A stretch of 64,000 nt of DNA from Chryseotalea sanaruensis (GCF_003990915.1 NZ_BHXQ01000007.1:186001-250000), one strand, 5' to 3'; numbered from the stretch's first letter, positions 41,764 to 51,559 are shown. A program made the numbers and translations. The notes: generated by a model from the sequence alone, not told the origin.

Positions 41764-42156
41764 TTAAAGTGCGGCTTTGATCTTTTCGGTTACTTCAGCT
41801 AGTTCCTCTTTTGAAGGGCTAAGCTTGGGTTTTGTGAAATTGATGTCGCCCATGCTATTCATAGGTACAAGGTGAATATGCACATGAGGAACCTCGAGGC
41901 CAATTACGGCCACGCCTACCCTTTTGCAAGGAATAGCTTTCTTCACCGCAATGGCTACTTTCTTGGCGAAAAGTGTTAAGCCGGCAAGCGCATCATTCTC
42001 CAGATCAAAAATATAATCAGATTCCTGTTTAGGTATAACCAGCACATGGCCCATTACTAAAGGACTAATGTCGTGTATAGCAATATAGCGTTCATCTTCT
42101 GCCACAATGTAACCCGGTATTTCCCTGTTAATAATTTTTGTGAAAATGCTGGCCAT
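41764..42156 (-). CDS. HIT-family hydrolase
   Basis: 130 residues. Starts MASIFTKIINREIPGYIVAE and carries the histidine triad HVHIHLVPM near residue 98. Nucleotide-binding phosphoramidase or hydrolase of the HINT type, cytoplasmic. Four bases separate it from greA upstream. Confidence 0.94.
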   Translation of the reverse strand: MASIFTKIINREIPGYIVAEDERYIAIHDISPLVMGHVLVIPKQESDYIFDLENDALAGLTLFAKKVAIAVKKAIPCKRVGVAVIGLEVPHVHIHLVPMNSMGDINFTKPKLSPSKEELAEVTEKIKAAL

Positions 42157-42160
42157 ACAC

Positions 42161-42637
42161 TTAAGCTGTTATGTCCATTACCTGAAATTCAATATCTCCG
42201 GCAGGTGTTTTAATCATAGCACTTTCACCCTTCTTTTTACCGAGCAATCCTTTACCAATTGGTGATTGTGTAGACAAGCGGCCAATTTTTAAATCTTGCT
42301 CTTCTTCAGAAACTAAAGTATAGGTAAAAGAAGCTCCATTCTTCAGGTTCTTGATAGTAACCTTAGATAGGATAGATACTTTAGAAGTATCAATATTGTT
42401 TTCATCTAATAAACGAGCATTAGAAACCAAGTCTTCTAACTGAGCAATTTTTGCCTCGAGATGACCTTGTGCATCTTTTGCGGCATCATATTCTGCATTT
42501 TCACTTAGGTCACCTTTATCACGCGCTTCTGCAATTTGGTATGCAATAGCAGCACGTCCTTTACCTTTCAGTTCAGCTAATTCAGTTTTCAACTTCTCGA
42601 AACCGTCTTTGGTATAGTAGGAAATTTTCTTGCTCAT
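42161..42637 (-). CDS. greA: Transcription elongation factor GreA
   Basis: 158 residues from the ATG at 42637 (MSKKISYYTKDGFEKL), the family length; an upstream ATG in frame at 42667 adds an unlikely leader. The N-terminal coiled coil carries the acidic tip (ARDKGDLSENAEYDAAKDAQ) that helps RNA polymerase cleave backtracked RNA. The C-terminal domain has SPIGKGLLGKKKG. Confidence 0.96.
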   Translation of the reverse strand: MSKKISYYTKDGFEKLKTELAELKGKGRAAIAYQIAEARDKGDLSENAEYDAAKDAQGHLEAKIAQLEDLVSNARLLDENNIDTSKVSILSKVTIKNLKNGASFTYTLVSEEEQDLKIGRLSTQSPIGKGLLGKKKGESAMIKTPAGDIEFQVMDITA

Positions 42638-42732
42638 AATTATCGACTTTACTAAAAAAACAAACAACGGCTTTGCGGGGCAAAACCGTTGTCGTATTCT
42701 ACAAAGGTAAGGATTCTTTTATTTAGTCAAAA

Positions 42733-43578
42733 TCAGGTTCCTACCAGCTCTGGTAGGTTAGTTTTGATCTCTTCTAGTATTTCATCGTCAAATCTGGCCA
42801 TATACAAGGTTTTGGCTTTGGATAATTGTTCAATGGTAAGTCCTTTAGCACCTCTTAAATCAGCTTTATATAAGCTGGCATTTTCAAAATCAGCCCCCAT
42901 TAAGTAGCTGTTTTGCATGTTTGCTTCCATTAAATAGGCATTATTGAAATTAGCCTTGATCAAAAAAGCACCTTCAAACTGGGTTTTAATTAAAAATGAA
43001 TCCTTAAAATTGGCACCACTGGCGTAAGCGCCTTTCAAATTGGCCTGATTCAAATTCGAGTTCTCAAAATTGGTTTGGTTTAATCTGGCATTTTCCAGAT
43101 TAGATTCAATTAATGAGGACTGCTGCAGATTACATGAGTTGATATTAGAACCTGCCAGATTTACGTAGTTCAAGTTTGTACGTGCCAGGTAACAGTTCAC
43201 AAGATTGATCTCATGTATCTTATGGCGATTTAATCGCTTAATATTACCCACGGTACGAAAGGCAGCTTCTTCAGATTCCCACAACCGAAAGTCATCAATT
43301 TCATCTTTATAAGTACGAATACGCTGACGTACTTCTCCATTCTGGTTTAGCCAAAATATCAATATACCGATCACCGCGATATCGAAGATCATACCGTGAG
43401 CTTCACTCAGTACTTGCCCTACAAAATTATAGGTATCATTTAGGTAGTAGTGTAAACTTAAAGAAAGTACCAGAATGGCAACGAGGACTAATACAATAGT
43501 TGATGTAAGCAGCGGCTTTTCTATGATATCATCATAGAATTCATTAAAACGCTTCATCTGCTTCTTGTAAAAACTCAT
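42733..43578 (-). CDS. Membrane-anchored pentapeptide-repeat protein
   Basis: 281 residues. Two membrane helices at about 22-45 and 58-78 (LTSTIVLVLVAILVLSLSLH and GMIFDIAVIGILIFWL). Then from about residue 125 a right-handed beta-helix of A(D/N)LxX units: LARTNLNYVNLAGSNINSCN, NARLNQTNFENSNLNQANL and so on, about 20 units. Such repeats are structural or mimic DNA; here the membrane anchor argues for a structural or sensory role. Confidence 0.88.
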   Translation of the reverse strand: MSFYKKQMKRFNEFYDDIIEKPLLTSTIVLVLVAILVLSLSLHYYLNDTYNFVGQVLSEAHGMIFDIAVIGILIFWLNQNGEVRQRIRTYKDEIDDFRLWESEEAAFRTVGNIKRLNRHKIHEINLVNCYLARTNLNYVNLAGSNINSCNLQQSSLIESNLENARLNQTNFENSNLNQANLKGAYASGANFKDSFLIKTQFEGAFLIKANFNNAYLMEANMQNSYLMGADFENASLYKADLRGAKGLTIEQLSKAKTLYMARFDDEILEEIKTNLPELVGT

Positions 43579-43638
43579 TTTCTTGTTCCTGTCCTTAAAT
43601 TATCAAAATCTTTTGTTCAAAGAAAACTTTCAACACAA

Positions 43639-44580
43639 TCAGAAGCCGAGGGCTTGTAATTTTTGCACCAGTATTTGATTTATTTTATAATGCGACTCGT
43701 TTGTCCAGCCCGCAATATGTGGTGTAAAGATCACATTTTTCCTATGTGTTAGGAAAGTAAATGCTTTTTGTTGTTCGGAAGTGAGGGATGTAAGTTTTTC
43801 ATTTTCCAATACATCTAATGCTGCCCCTCTGATTATACCAGTCTCAATCCCTGATGCTAATGTGTTTAACTTAACAATCTCACCACGTGCAGTGTTTATG
43901 AGAATAAAGGGCTTTTTAAAACGCGTAATAAATTCCATACTCAGCATTTCTCTAGTTTCATGCGTTAATGGAATGTGCAAGCTCAATATGTCTGTTTCTT
44001 CAAATATATTTTCAAGTGAAGCCTCGTGAGACCACTCATCTGAAATACTTTGTTTATACTTATCGTAGGCAATCACCTTACACCCAAACCCGGAAAGACG
44101 TTTAGCAAAGGCTTTACCCATATTGCCATAACCGATAATGCCTACTGTTTTACCCATTAGTTCTTCACCGCGGTTTTCTTCCCTCAACCAAATGGATTGT
44201 CGTACTTCAGCATCCGCTCTTGGTATATTTCTGAGCAGTGACAGTAAAGCGCCAACAGCATACTCACCCACGGCATCTCTATTGCCTTCCGATGCATGCA
44301 AAACTTTTATATTATGTTTTAGTAAAAATTCCTGATCTATATTATCCAACCCTGCTCCCGCTCTGCCTACAAACTTAATAGTCGGTTTGTTGCCTAATAG
44401 TTGTTCATCCACTCTGGTGCGCGTCCTGACAAACAAACCTTCGTATTGATTAATGAGCGGTTTTATAGAAGCAATATCTTTAACTGAAACGTCTACACCT
44501 TCCCAACCAATTTCTTTCAGCATAGTAAATATGCTAATATGCATTGGATCAATAATCAAACACTGACGCAGGGAAGACAT
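43639..44580 (-). CDS. D-isomer-specific 2-hydroxyacid dehydrogenase
   Basis: 313 residues. NAD-binding motif VGIIGYGNMGKAFAKRL near residue 145. Active-site Arg in INTARGEIV, Glu in LENEKL and His in IFTPHIAGWTNES. It is closest in pattern to phosphoglycerate dehydrogenase-type enzymes without the ACT domain; the substrate is not clear. Its first base overlaps the last base of mgtE. Confidence 0.93.
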   Translation of the reverse strand: MSSLRQCLIIDPMHISIFTMLKEIGWEGVDVSVKDIASIKPLINQYEGLFVRTRTRVDEQLLGNKPTIKFVGRAGAGLDNIDQEFLLKHNIKVLHASEGNRDAVGEYAVGALLSLLRNIPRADAEVRQSIWLREENRGEELMGKTVGIIGYGNMGKAFAKRLSGFGCKVIAYDKYKQSISDEWSHEASLENIFEETDILSLHIPLTHETREMLSMEFITRFKKPFILINTARGEIVKLNTLASGIETGIIRGAALDVLENEKLTSLTSEQQKAFTFLTHRKNVIFTPHIAGWTNESHYKINQILVQKLQALGF

Positions 44581-45941
44581 TAAATCAATAATAAGTTTAC
44601 TGTAAAGAAATAAATGGTGAGCCCCAACAAATCGTTGGTAGTAGTAATAAAAGGTCCTGAAGCCAGCGCAGGATTAAAACCAAAATAGTTGAGTGCCATA
44701 GGTGTAACTGTGCCCATAAAAGAAGCAAACAATACAACACTAAAAAGGGCTATTGAAACAGTTAGCGAAAGTTCAAACTCAGTAAAAAGTAAAACATTAG
44801 CGCCAAATACTATTCCAGCTAAAAAAACACCGTTGAGCATAGCCACTAAAAATACTTTGGCTAAACGTGTCCATAAGCCTTCTACTACAAAACTTGGGTT
44901 GGCCAAACTCTGCACAACAATTGATGCTGATTGGATTCCTACATTTCCACCGGTTGCCTGAATAAGGGGAATAAAAAAAGCGATTGCCGTTACCTGCATC
45001 AACTCGGCTTCAAATAAACCCATGAATTTTGCATTCATCAGTCCACCCAAAATACCAATAATCAGCCAGGGTAAACGGGCTCTGATGTTACGCCAGACGC
45101 TATCATCTTCTTCAACATCTTCACTGATACCGGCCATGATCTGGCGCTCTTCTTCCGCCTGCTCTGTAATTACATCCACCACATCATCAATGGTAATGCG
45201 ACCTACTAATTGTCCGTTCACATTTACAACAGGCACCGATTCCAGATCGTACTTCTGCATGATATCCGCTACCTCTGTGTCTTCAAGGTAGGTTTCAACA
45301 GAAACAACCTCCTCTTCCTCCATAATTTCTGCTACAGACTTGAAGGCATTGGCCAGCACCAAACTTTTTAATGAAACCCGGCCAATTAGACGATCTACTT
45401 CATCAACTACATACACGGCATAAAACTTATCAACATTTTCTGCCTGCTTTCTTATTTCTTCAATACATTGATTAACCGTCCACCCCTGACGCACTTTGAT
45501 TAATTCCTTTGCCATTAAACCACCGGCAACGGTTTCTTCATAGCGCAATAGGTCAACTACTTGTAAACGAAGATCAGCGTCTATTAATGCTAGCACTTCT
45601 TCACGTGCTTTTACAGGTACCTCATGCAAAATATCAGCTGCATCATCAGAATTTAACTGATTGAGTACTCCGGCTATTTCAGTAGGCGTGTAAATTTTCA
45701 GAAAAGCCTTGCGCGTATCAGAATCCAGGTCACGAATAATTTCTGCGTGTACCTCCTTATCCAGTATATCCAGTACATATTTGGATTCTTCAGAGCTAAA
45801 TTCATATAAAAGAGATGAGATATCCGCTGACTGAACAGACTCTAATGTTTCGACAATAAAAGTATTGTCACGCTCATCAAGCGCTTGCTGAAACCGATCT
45901 CTAAACTCTTTGCTTAGTTCAAACTCCATGTTGGACTGCAC
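44580..45941 (-). CDS. mgtE: Magnesium transporter MgtE
   Basis: 453 residues. An N-terminal helical superhelix (MgtE_N) is followed by two CBS domains (KELIKVRQGWTVNQCIEEI; VSVETYLEDTEVADIMQKY...VGRITIDDVVDV). Five membrane helices follow, with the pore sequence FIPLIQATGGNVGIQSA and a terminal FITTTNDLLGLTIYF carrying the Asp of the ion path. The start may be at 45941 or at Met5 (45929); both overlap the end of ksgA. Confidence 0.95.
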   Translation of the reverse strand: MQSNMEFELSKEFRDRFQQALDERDNTFIVETLESVQSADISSLLYEFSSEESKYVLDILDKEVHAEIIRDLDSDTRKAFLKIYTPTEIAGVLNQLNSDDAADILHEVPVKAREEVLALIDADLRLQVVDLLRYEETVAGGLMAKELIKVRQGWTVNQCIEEIRKQAENVDKFYAVYVVDEVDRLIGRVSLKSLVLANAFKSVAEIMEEEEVVSVETYLEDTEVADIMQKYDLESVPVVNVNGQLVGRITIDDVVDVITEQAEEERQIMAGISEDVEEDDSVWRNIRARLPWLIIGILGGLMNAKFMGLFEAELMQVTAIAFFIPLIQATGGNVGIQSASIVVQSLANPSFVVEGLWTRLAKVFLVAMLNGVFLAGIVFGANVLLFTEFELSLTVSIALFSVVLFASFMGTVTPMALNYFGFNPALASGPFITTTNDLLGLTIYFFTVNLLLI

Positions 45942-46725
45942 GACTCTTCTCTATTACCTGTGTGAGCTGAATAAAATCTTCAACGCTAAGTTGTTCGGCT
46001 CTTTTATCCATAACGGGTAAGGCCGCAACATCGCTCGACAAAGTTAGATTTTTAAGTGCATTGCGCAATGTTTTGCGTCTTTGGTTAAAGCCTGTTTTTA
46101 CAACGGTTACAAAAAGTTTCTCATCGCAACCTAATTGCTTCCTGTCATTCCTGACAAGGCGAATAACAGCCGACATAACTTTGGGTGGCGGTGTAAAAAC
46201 ACCTGGAGGCACCTTAAACAGGTTTTCAATATTGTAGAATGTTTGCAGTAACACGCTGAGAATACCATATGTCTTATTGCCATGTCTGGAGGCAATCCTG
46301 TCAGCCACTTCCTTTTGCAACATGCAAACCACTTGCTCTACCCTATTGCGCTGCTCCAAAACCCTGAAAAAGATTTGTGAAGATATGTTGTAAGGAAAAT
46401 TGCCAATGATAGAGAAAGTCCCGGAAAACACGCTGTCTAAATCTTCTTTTAAAAAATCACCCTCAATAATTTTACCATCCAGTAAAGCAAAATGTCTCTT
46501 CAAATAGGCCACTGAATCACGGTCTATTTCAATAACTTTCAATTGTAGATTGGTTATTTCTACCAGGTATTTTGTGAGCACGCCCATGCCGGGGCCAATT
46601 TCTAAAACCTGATTGCCGGTTTTATCTAATAGCAGTCCTTCTGTAATCTTTCTGGCAATTCCCTCATCGTGCAGGAAGTGCTGACCCAGCGATTTCTTTG
46701 CTCTTACCTTATCATATGTGGCCAT
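45919..46725 (-). CDS. rsmA: 16S rRNA dimethyladenosine transferase
   Basis: 268 residues, also called KsgA. Motifs: KKSLGQHFLHDEGIARKI, VLEIGPGMGVLTKYL for SAM binding, and the catalytic IGNFPYNIS. C-terminal GFNQRRKTLRNALKN is also typical. It dimethylates the two adjacent adenines near the 3' end of 16S rRNA. Divergent from pdxA, 103 bases apart, as in many genomes where the two genes are neighbours. Confidence 0.96.
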   Translation of the reverse strand: MATYDKVRAKKSLGQHFLHDEGIARKITEGLLLDKTGNQVLEIGPGMGVLTKYLVEITNLQLKVIEIDRDSVAYLKRHFALLDGKIIEGDFLKEDLDSVFSGTFSIIGNFPYNISSQIFFRVLEQRNRVEQVVCMLQKEVADRIASRHGNKTYGILSVLLQTFYNIENLFKVPPGVFTPPPKVMSAVIRLVRNDRKQLGCDEKLFVTVVKTGFNQRRKTLRNALKNLTLSSDVAALPVMDKRAEQLSVEDFIQLTQVIEKSRAVQHGV

Positions 46726-46828
46726 GGGTGCAAGTGTAAGGTAAAATACTGTATAATTGTGTTTCTATTTGTACAAATTAGTTGACTATAAGCCGATGGC
46801 TTCTGGTAAACAAGTAACAAGGTAAGTC

Positions 46829-47881
46829 ATGATTCAACCCGCTAATACACAGCATTCACCTAAGTCTACAGATCATAAGCCGCGCATTGGCATTACTCTA
46901 GGCGACATCAATGGTATTGGTCCTGAAGTCATTATTAAAGCATTGTCTGATCACAGAGTAATGTCATTGCTTACCCCAGTTGTGTATGGGTCCGGACGGG
47001 TTCTATCATTTTATAAAAAGCAACTCAATAACGAAGAACTCAATTATACGCAGGTAAAAAACAAGGGACATTTTATTGCCAGGCAGCTAAACCTTGTAAA
47101 CTGTTGGGATGATGTAATTGAAATTGTTCCCGGCAAAGCATCAAAAGAAACCGGTAAGGCGGCCTTGTTGAGCTTACAAAAAGCCTGTGAAGAACTAAAA
47201 GAAGGACTAATTGATGCATTGGTTACTGCCCCTATAGATAAACAAAGCATACATAGCGAAGAATTTCCTTTTAAAGGACATACCGAATTTTTAACGCAAT
47301 ACTTTGGTGCCAGTGAGAGTCTTATGTTACTGGTAGGCAATACGTTGCGAGTTGGTTTAGTAACAGAACATGTGGCGGTGCGCGAAATTGCAGGACTTAT
47401 TACCCGCGAGCGCATAGAGAGTAAGCTTAAGCTTTTAGAGCATTCGCTCCGAAATGATTTTGGCATTAACAAACCAAAAATAGCCATATTAGGACTTAAT
47501 CCTCATGCTGGAGATGGAGGTTTGATAGGAACTGAGGAGGAGGAAATTTTGAAACCGCTTGTTAACGATTGGAGAAATAAAGGCAAACTAGTAAGTGGCC
47601 CTTTCCCTGCTGATGGCTTCTTTGCTTCAGGGCAGTACACAAAGTTTGATGGGATATTAGCCATGTATCACGATCAGGGGCTTATCCCTTTTAAAACGCT
47701 AGCTTTCGAAAATGGAATAAACTTTACCGCTGGGCTTTCTGTTGTAAGAACATCGCCTGATCATGGAACAGCATATGCAATCGCTGGAAAAAATCAGGCT
47801 GATGAAAATTCATTCCGAGAAGCACTTTTTAAAGCGTGCGATATTATTCAAAGCAGGAAAGAACAGCTTACAGGTAAATAA
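46829..47881 (+). CDS. pdxA: 4-hydroxythreonine-4-phosphate dehydrogenase
   Basis: 350 residues. PdxA pattern: RIGITLGDINGIGPEVIIKAL at the start, DALVTAPIDKQSIH, the metal-binding His in FKGHTEFLTQYF, LGLNPHAGDGG, and MYHDQGLIPFK with the other metal His. Acts in the DXP-dependent pathway of pyridoxal phosphate. Confidence 0.96.
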   Translation: MIQPANTQHSPKSTDHKPRIGITLGDINGIGPEVIIKALSDHRVMSLLTPVVYGSGRVLSFYKKQLNNEELNYTQVKNKGHFIARQLNLVNCWDDVIEIVPGKASKETGKAALLSLQKACEELKEGLIDALVTAPIDKQSIHSEEFPFKGHTEFLTQYFGASESLMLLVGNTLRVGLVTEHVAVREIAGLITRERIESKLKLLEHSLRNDFGINKPKIAILGLNPHAGDGGLIGTEEEEILKPLVNDWRNKGKLVSGPFPADGFFASGQYTKFDGILAMYHDQGLIPFKTLAFENGINFTAGLSVVRTSPDHGTAYAIAGKNQADENSFREALFKACDIIQSRKEQLTGK

Positions 47882-47970
47882 TGTGAATTTATTTCCATTT
47901 TCTACCGTTTAACCTAATCTAATCGGCTAAAAGACAGTAAATTGTATTTTTGGTTAAAGCGAAAGTTCAA

Positions 47971-48357
47971 ATGGACGTAGTTACTAGAAAGCATTTAAAC
48001 ATACTTATCCAGTTGGCTGAAGCCGACAAACACTTTGCAAAGGCTGAGCGGGATATGATTTTTAAAATAGCCAAGGAGCGCAATTTTCCGGAATTGGAGG
48101 TTCAGGAGCTTATTCGTAAGCCAGAACCCATCGACAGTCTGGGCGCCCTTTCTGTAGATCAGAAGTTCGAATACCTCTATAGTAGCATTGAGCTTATTTT
48201 AGTGGATCAGAATATTTTCGAAAGTGAAATAATTTTTTGCAAGAGCCTGGCAATAAAATTAGGTTTCAAAAAAGCAATTATTGATTTTTTTCTGGAGAAC
48301 GTTAATAAAAAATCTAAAGCGCAATTAAAGGAAATTGCTATCCAAGAATATCTGTAA
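47971..48357 (+). CDS. TerB-like helical protein
   Basis: 128 residues from the ATG at 47971 (MDVVTRKHLNILIQLAEADK); the open frame extends to a TTG at 47950, which is less likely. The pattern AEADKHFAKAERDMIFKIAKE near the start, with a second LVDQNIFESEIIFCKSLAIKLG, is that of the TerB/DjlA N-terminal fold, in which acidic residues may bind metal. Role unknown; often encoded alone. Confidence 0.75.
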   Translation: MDVVTRKHLNILIQLAEADKHFAKAERDMIFKIAKERNFPELEVQELIRKPEPIDSLGALSVDQKFEYLYSSIELILVDQNIFESEIIFCKSLAIKLGFKKAIIDFFLENVNKKSKAQLKEIAIQEYL

Positions 48358-48435
48358 ATATTGATAATCAGTCAATTAGCAAATTGACTTTCTTGGAAAA
48401 ACACAGCTTTACTTTTAATTTTCCATTTATTCTTC

Positions 48436-48443
48436 TACATTTG
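48436..48443 (+). promoter_or_regulatory. Putative -7 promoter box TACATTTG
   Basis: Matches the Bacteroidetes -7 consensus TAnnTTTG. A weak TTTT at 48413-48416 could be the -33 element. It lies 32 bases before the GTG of the DUF177 gene and would drive DUF177-rpmF and perhaps fabH onwards. Confidence 0.45.
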
Positions 48444-48474
48444 CCGACTATTTTAAAACCGGAGGGTCAGGAAA

Positions 48475-48993
48475 GTGAATTTATTCGGGGTTAATATTTT
48501 AGGCTTAAGCCTCACTGTTCACCAGTTCGATTTCGAGCTTGATAGTGGTTTTTTTAAGCAGTATGGCTCCGAAATGATTACAGAAGGCAAGTTAAAAGCC
48601 ACTGTGAGTCTCGATAAACATGAGACTTTTATTGAAACGAACTTCCGCATTGAAGGCAGCATAGTCCTTACTTGTGATCGGAGTCTGGATGAATTTGATT
48701 TCCCGATCAACATCAATCAAAAATTGATGTACAAGTATGGAGATGAAGATAAAGAGATCAGTGAAGAGGTGATGATGATACATCGTGATACCGCAACGCT
48801 GGATTTGGGACAGCCAATGTTTGAATACATTGTGTTGGCCGTTCCAATCAAAAAACTTCACCCTCGCTACAATGAGGAAGAAGACGATAATGAGGAAGGG
48901 AAACTAATCTATTCTTCAGCATCAAAGGATGAAAAAAGTGATGAAAGCGCGGTTGACCCACGCTGGGAAGCACTGAAAAAGTTAAAAAAATAA
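48475..48993 (+). CDS. DUF177 (YceD-like) protein
   Basis: 172 residues from the GTG at 48475; a GGAGG lies about 10 bases upstream. Family pattern: HQFDFELDSGFF, a middle with IVLTCDRSLDEFDFPI, and an acidic C-terminus. YceD/DUF177 genes are nearly always next to rpmF, as here (26 bases), and are linked to 23S rRNA processing or accumulation. A later start cannot be excluded, but the pattern begins within ten residues of this one. Confidence 0.88.
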   Translation: MNLFGVNILGLSLTVHQFDFELDSGFFKQYGSEMITEGKLKATVSLDKHETFIETNFRIEGSIVLTCDRSLDEFDFPININQKLMYKYGDEDKEISEEVMMIHRDTATLDLGQPMFEYIVLAVPIKKLHPRYNEEEDDNEEGKLIYSSASKDEKSDESAVDPRWEALKKLKK

Positions 48994-49019
48994 AGCACTG
49001 ATACTAAACTGTTTGAGTT

Positions 49020-49211
49020 ATGCCAAATCCGAAACGAAAAACCTCGAAAACAAGACGCGATAAGAGGAGAACACATTATAAAGCTGAAGTCAGCTCTTTC
49101 ACTGTTTGCCCTACTACTGGCGAAACACACCGCCCACACCGTGCTTATTGGCACGAAGGAAAGCTTTACTTTAAAGGTAAAGTAGTAATGGAAAGAGAAG
49201 CACTTGCTTAA
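49020..49211 (+). CDS. rpmF: 50S ribosomal protein L32
   Basis: 63 residues. Starts MPNPKRKTSKTRRDKRRTHY, the usual L32 beginning, with the later TVCPTTGETHRPHRAYW segment. Basic, as expected for a ribosomal protein. Located between DUF177 and fabH, the conserved order. A terminator-like hairpin follows before fabH. Confidence 0.96.
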   Translation: MPNPKRKTSKTRRDKRRTHYKAEVSSFTVCPTTGETHRPHRAYWHEGKLYFKGKVVMEREALA

Positions 49212-49314
49212 TTGCATGAGACATTCGGCAATCCTACACCTGAAAGGCAACCTGTTTAGTGTTGCATCAATATCGGATTGTAAAACATCGTAATTGATAA
49301 TCAATTATTGAAAT

Positions 49315-49344
49315 GCTCGATGGTTCATCGGGCTTTTCTTTTTT
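49315..49344 (+). terminator. Hairpin with T-run after rpmF
   Basis: GCTCGATG-GTT-CATCGGGC (49315-49333) forms an 8-bp stem with one G-U pair, followed by TTTTCTTTTTT. It lies 100 bases after rpmF and before fabH, so it may end or attenuate the DUF177-rpmF transcript. Confidence 0.65.
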
Positions 49345-49381
49345 ATAAGGGTTTAGTAATACTGCTGTAAGCATTAAAAAA

Positions 49382-50383
49382 ATGGATAAGATTCGCGCTG
49401 CGATCACTGGTGTTGGCGGTTATGTACCAGAATATGTACTAACCAACAAAGAACTAGAAACAATGGTTGATACCAATGATGAATGGATTACCTCCCGCAC
49501 TGGTATTAAAGAAAGAAGAATTTTGAAAGGTGCAGGCCTAGGTACCAGCTACATGGGTATTAAAGCTGCCCAGGAAATTATCAGCAAAACAGGCATCGAT
49601 CCCAGAGAAATCGACTTGGTTATTTGCGCAACTATTACACCAGACATGCCTTTTCCGGCAACAGCTAATATTATTGCCACCGAAATTGGTGCCGTTAATG
49701 CATTCAGCTACGATCTTGGAGCTGCCTGTTCGGGTTTTCTGTTTGCCCTGGCCACAGGAGCTAATTTTATTCAGAGCGGCACTTACAAAAAAGTATTGGT
49801 AATCGGTGGAGATAAAATGTCTTCTATCATTAACTATCAAGACAGAGCCACATGCATCATTTTTGGCGATGGTGCGGGTGCTGTATTGTTAGAGCCGACA
49901 ACCGAAGATGTTGGAATCATGGACGCTATCCTGCGAAGTGATGGAACCGGTGCCAACTTTTTGCGTATGGAGGCTGGTGGAAGCCGATTGCCTGCAACGT
50001 ATGCAACCATAGATGCAAAACAGCATTATGTATTTCAGGAAGGTGCCACTGTTTATAAGTTTGCTGTAACCAACATGGCTGAAGTAGCTGCTGAGGTTTT
50101 AGAAAGAAATAATCTAACAGGTAATGACATTAATTGGTTGGCTCCACATCAGGCCAACAAACGCATTATAGATGCTACCGCAAGTCGAATAGGGCTTTCA
50201 GAAGAAAAAGTAATGATGAACATTGAGAAGTACGGCAATACCACTGCCGGTACACTACCACTTTTACTGTGGGATTACGAGAAAAAGCTTAAAAAAGGAG
50301 ATAATATTATTTTTGCAGCCTTTGGTGGTGGATTTACCTGGGGCGCTATGTGGCTTAAATGGGCCTATAATAGCAAAGCATAA
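49382..50383 (+). CDS. fabH: 3-oxoacyl-ACP synthase III
   Basis: 333 residues. Catalytic Cys116 in AACSGFLFALATG, His in WLAPHQANKRI (about 255) and Asn in KYGNTTAGTLPL (about 285). It condenses acetyl-CoA with malonyl-ACP to start fatty-acid synthesis. Followed by efp, accB, accC; malonyl-CoA from AccABCD is its substrate precursor. Confidence 0.96.
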   Translation: MDKIRAAITGVGGYVPEYVLTNKELETMVDTNDEWITSRTGIKERRILKGAGLGTSYMGIKAAQEIISKTGIDPREIDLVICATITPDMPFPATANIIATEIGAVNAFSYDLGAACSGFLFALATGANFIQSGTYKKVLVIGGDKMSSIINYQDRATCIIFGDGAGAVLLEPTTEDVGIMDAILRSDGTGANFLRMEAGGSRLPATYATIDAKQHYVFQEGATVYKFAVTNMAEVAAEVLERNNLTGNDINWLAPHQANKRIIDATASRIGLSEEKVMMNIEKYGNTTAGTLPLLLWDYEKKLKKGDNIIFAAFGGGFTWGAMWLKWAYNSKA

Positions 50384-50429
50384 GAGAGTGATTAATTAAT
50401 ATTTGTAACTTAAAGTCCGTTTTTGATTT

Positions 50430-50993
50430 ATGGCAACTATTTCTGATCTGAGTAAAGGCAATTATGTACGCTACAATGGCGAGGTAATGCAAATTGAAGA
50501 ATTGCTACACCGTACGCCTGGAAACCTGAGGGCCTTCTATCAGGTAAAGATGCGTAACGTGCGCAATGGCAAACTTGCAGAAAACCGTTTTCGTCCCGGT
50601 GATGATATCGAAATTTTGCGTGTGGAAACCAGAGAATATCAATACCTGTATGCGGATGGAGATACTCTTGTTTGTATGGATAAAGAAACTTTTGATCAGG
50701 TTTATATAGACAAAACTTTGTTAGGGCCGTCAGTAAACTTTATTAAAGAAGAAGTTACTTTATTGATTGCATTTGAAAACGGTACAACAGCTATTACTGC
50801 TGAAGCACCATCACATGTTGTATTTGAAATTACCTACACTGAGCCAGGTTTAGCAGGTGATACTGCAACACGTACACTAAAGCCGGCAACTATTGATAAC
50901 GGATCAGAAATTCGTGTTCCTCTTTTTGTGAACACTGGTGATAAGATTAAGATTGACACCCGCACGGGTGAGTATATTGAACGCGTAAAGTAA
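50430..50993 (+). CDS. efp: Elongation factor P
   Basis: 187 residues. KOW-like domain I with the start ATISDLSKGNYVRYNGEV and the loop LLHRTPGNLRAFYQVK. The tip residue, normally Lys/Arg/Pro and post-translationally modified in some lineages, falls in HRTPGNLRA. Domains II-III end with IDTRTGEYIERVK. It relieves ribosome stalling at polyproline. Six bases before accB. Confidence 0.95.
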   Translation: MATISDLSKGNYVRYNGEVMQIEELLHRTPGNLRAFYQVKMRNVRNGKLAENRFRPGDDIEILRVETREYQYLYADGDTLVCMDKETFDQVYIDKTLLGPSVNFIKEEVTLLIAFENGTTAITAEAPSHVVFEITYTEPGLAGDTATRTLKPATIDNGSEIRVPLFVNTGDKIKIDTRTGEYIERVK

Positions 50994-50998
50994 TTACT

Positions 50999-51559
50999 AT
51001 GGCCAAAGCCCGAACTACAAAACCTGTTAAAAAAGAAGCTCCTGCAAAGAAGACTTCCTCAACTAATCAAACCGACATGAAAACATCAGAAATCAGAGAC
51101 CTCATCGATTTCATTGCCCATTCCGGCTTGAATGAGGTCAATGTAGAAACTAAAGAGTTAAAGCTTTATATTAAGCGTGAACCAGATCAAAAAATACTAA
51201 AATCTGCAGCTCCAGTTGCTGCTGCACCAGTTGTAGCTACAGCACCCGCTACTGTTATTGCTGCTCCTGCAGCTGCTGCGGCACCAAAAACTGAAGTTGC
51301 TGTTGCTGCCGGTAAGAAAACAGCGGATATCAAATCCCCAATGATTGGTACATTCTACCGTTCTTCAAATCCTGAAACACCTCCATTTATTTCTGTTGGT
51401 GATAAAGTAACCAAGGGACAGACAGTTTGTATTATTGAGGCCATGAAGCTTTTCAACGAAATTGAATCAGAAGTTTCCGGTACTGTGGTAAAAGTAATGG
51501 TGGAAAACGCACAGCCTGTAGAATACGATCAGGTATTGTTTGTTGTAGAGCCTGATTAA
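50999..51559 (+). CDS. accB: Biotin carboxyl carrier protein of acetyl-CoA carboxylase
   Basis: 186 residues. After a Lys-rich leader comes MKTSEIRDLIDFIAHSGLNEVNVE, the usual BCCP start, so the ATG at 51077 is an alternative start. An Ala/Pro-rich linker (residues 75-105) leads to the biotinyl domain with EAMKLFNEIE, in which Lys carries biotin. accC follows 78 bases later. AccA and AccD are not in the window. Confidence 0.95.
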   Translation: MAKARTTKPVKKEAPAKKTSSTNQTDMKTSEIRDLIDFIAHSGLNEVNVETKELKLYIKREPDQKILKSAAPVAAAPVVATAPATVIAAPAAAAAPKTEVAVAAGKKTADIKSPMIGTFYRSSNPETPPFISVGDKVTKGQTVCIIEAMKLFNEIESEVSGTVVKVMVENAQPVEYDQVLFVVEPD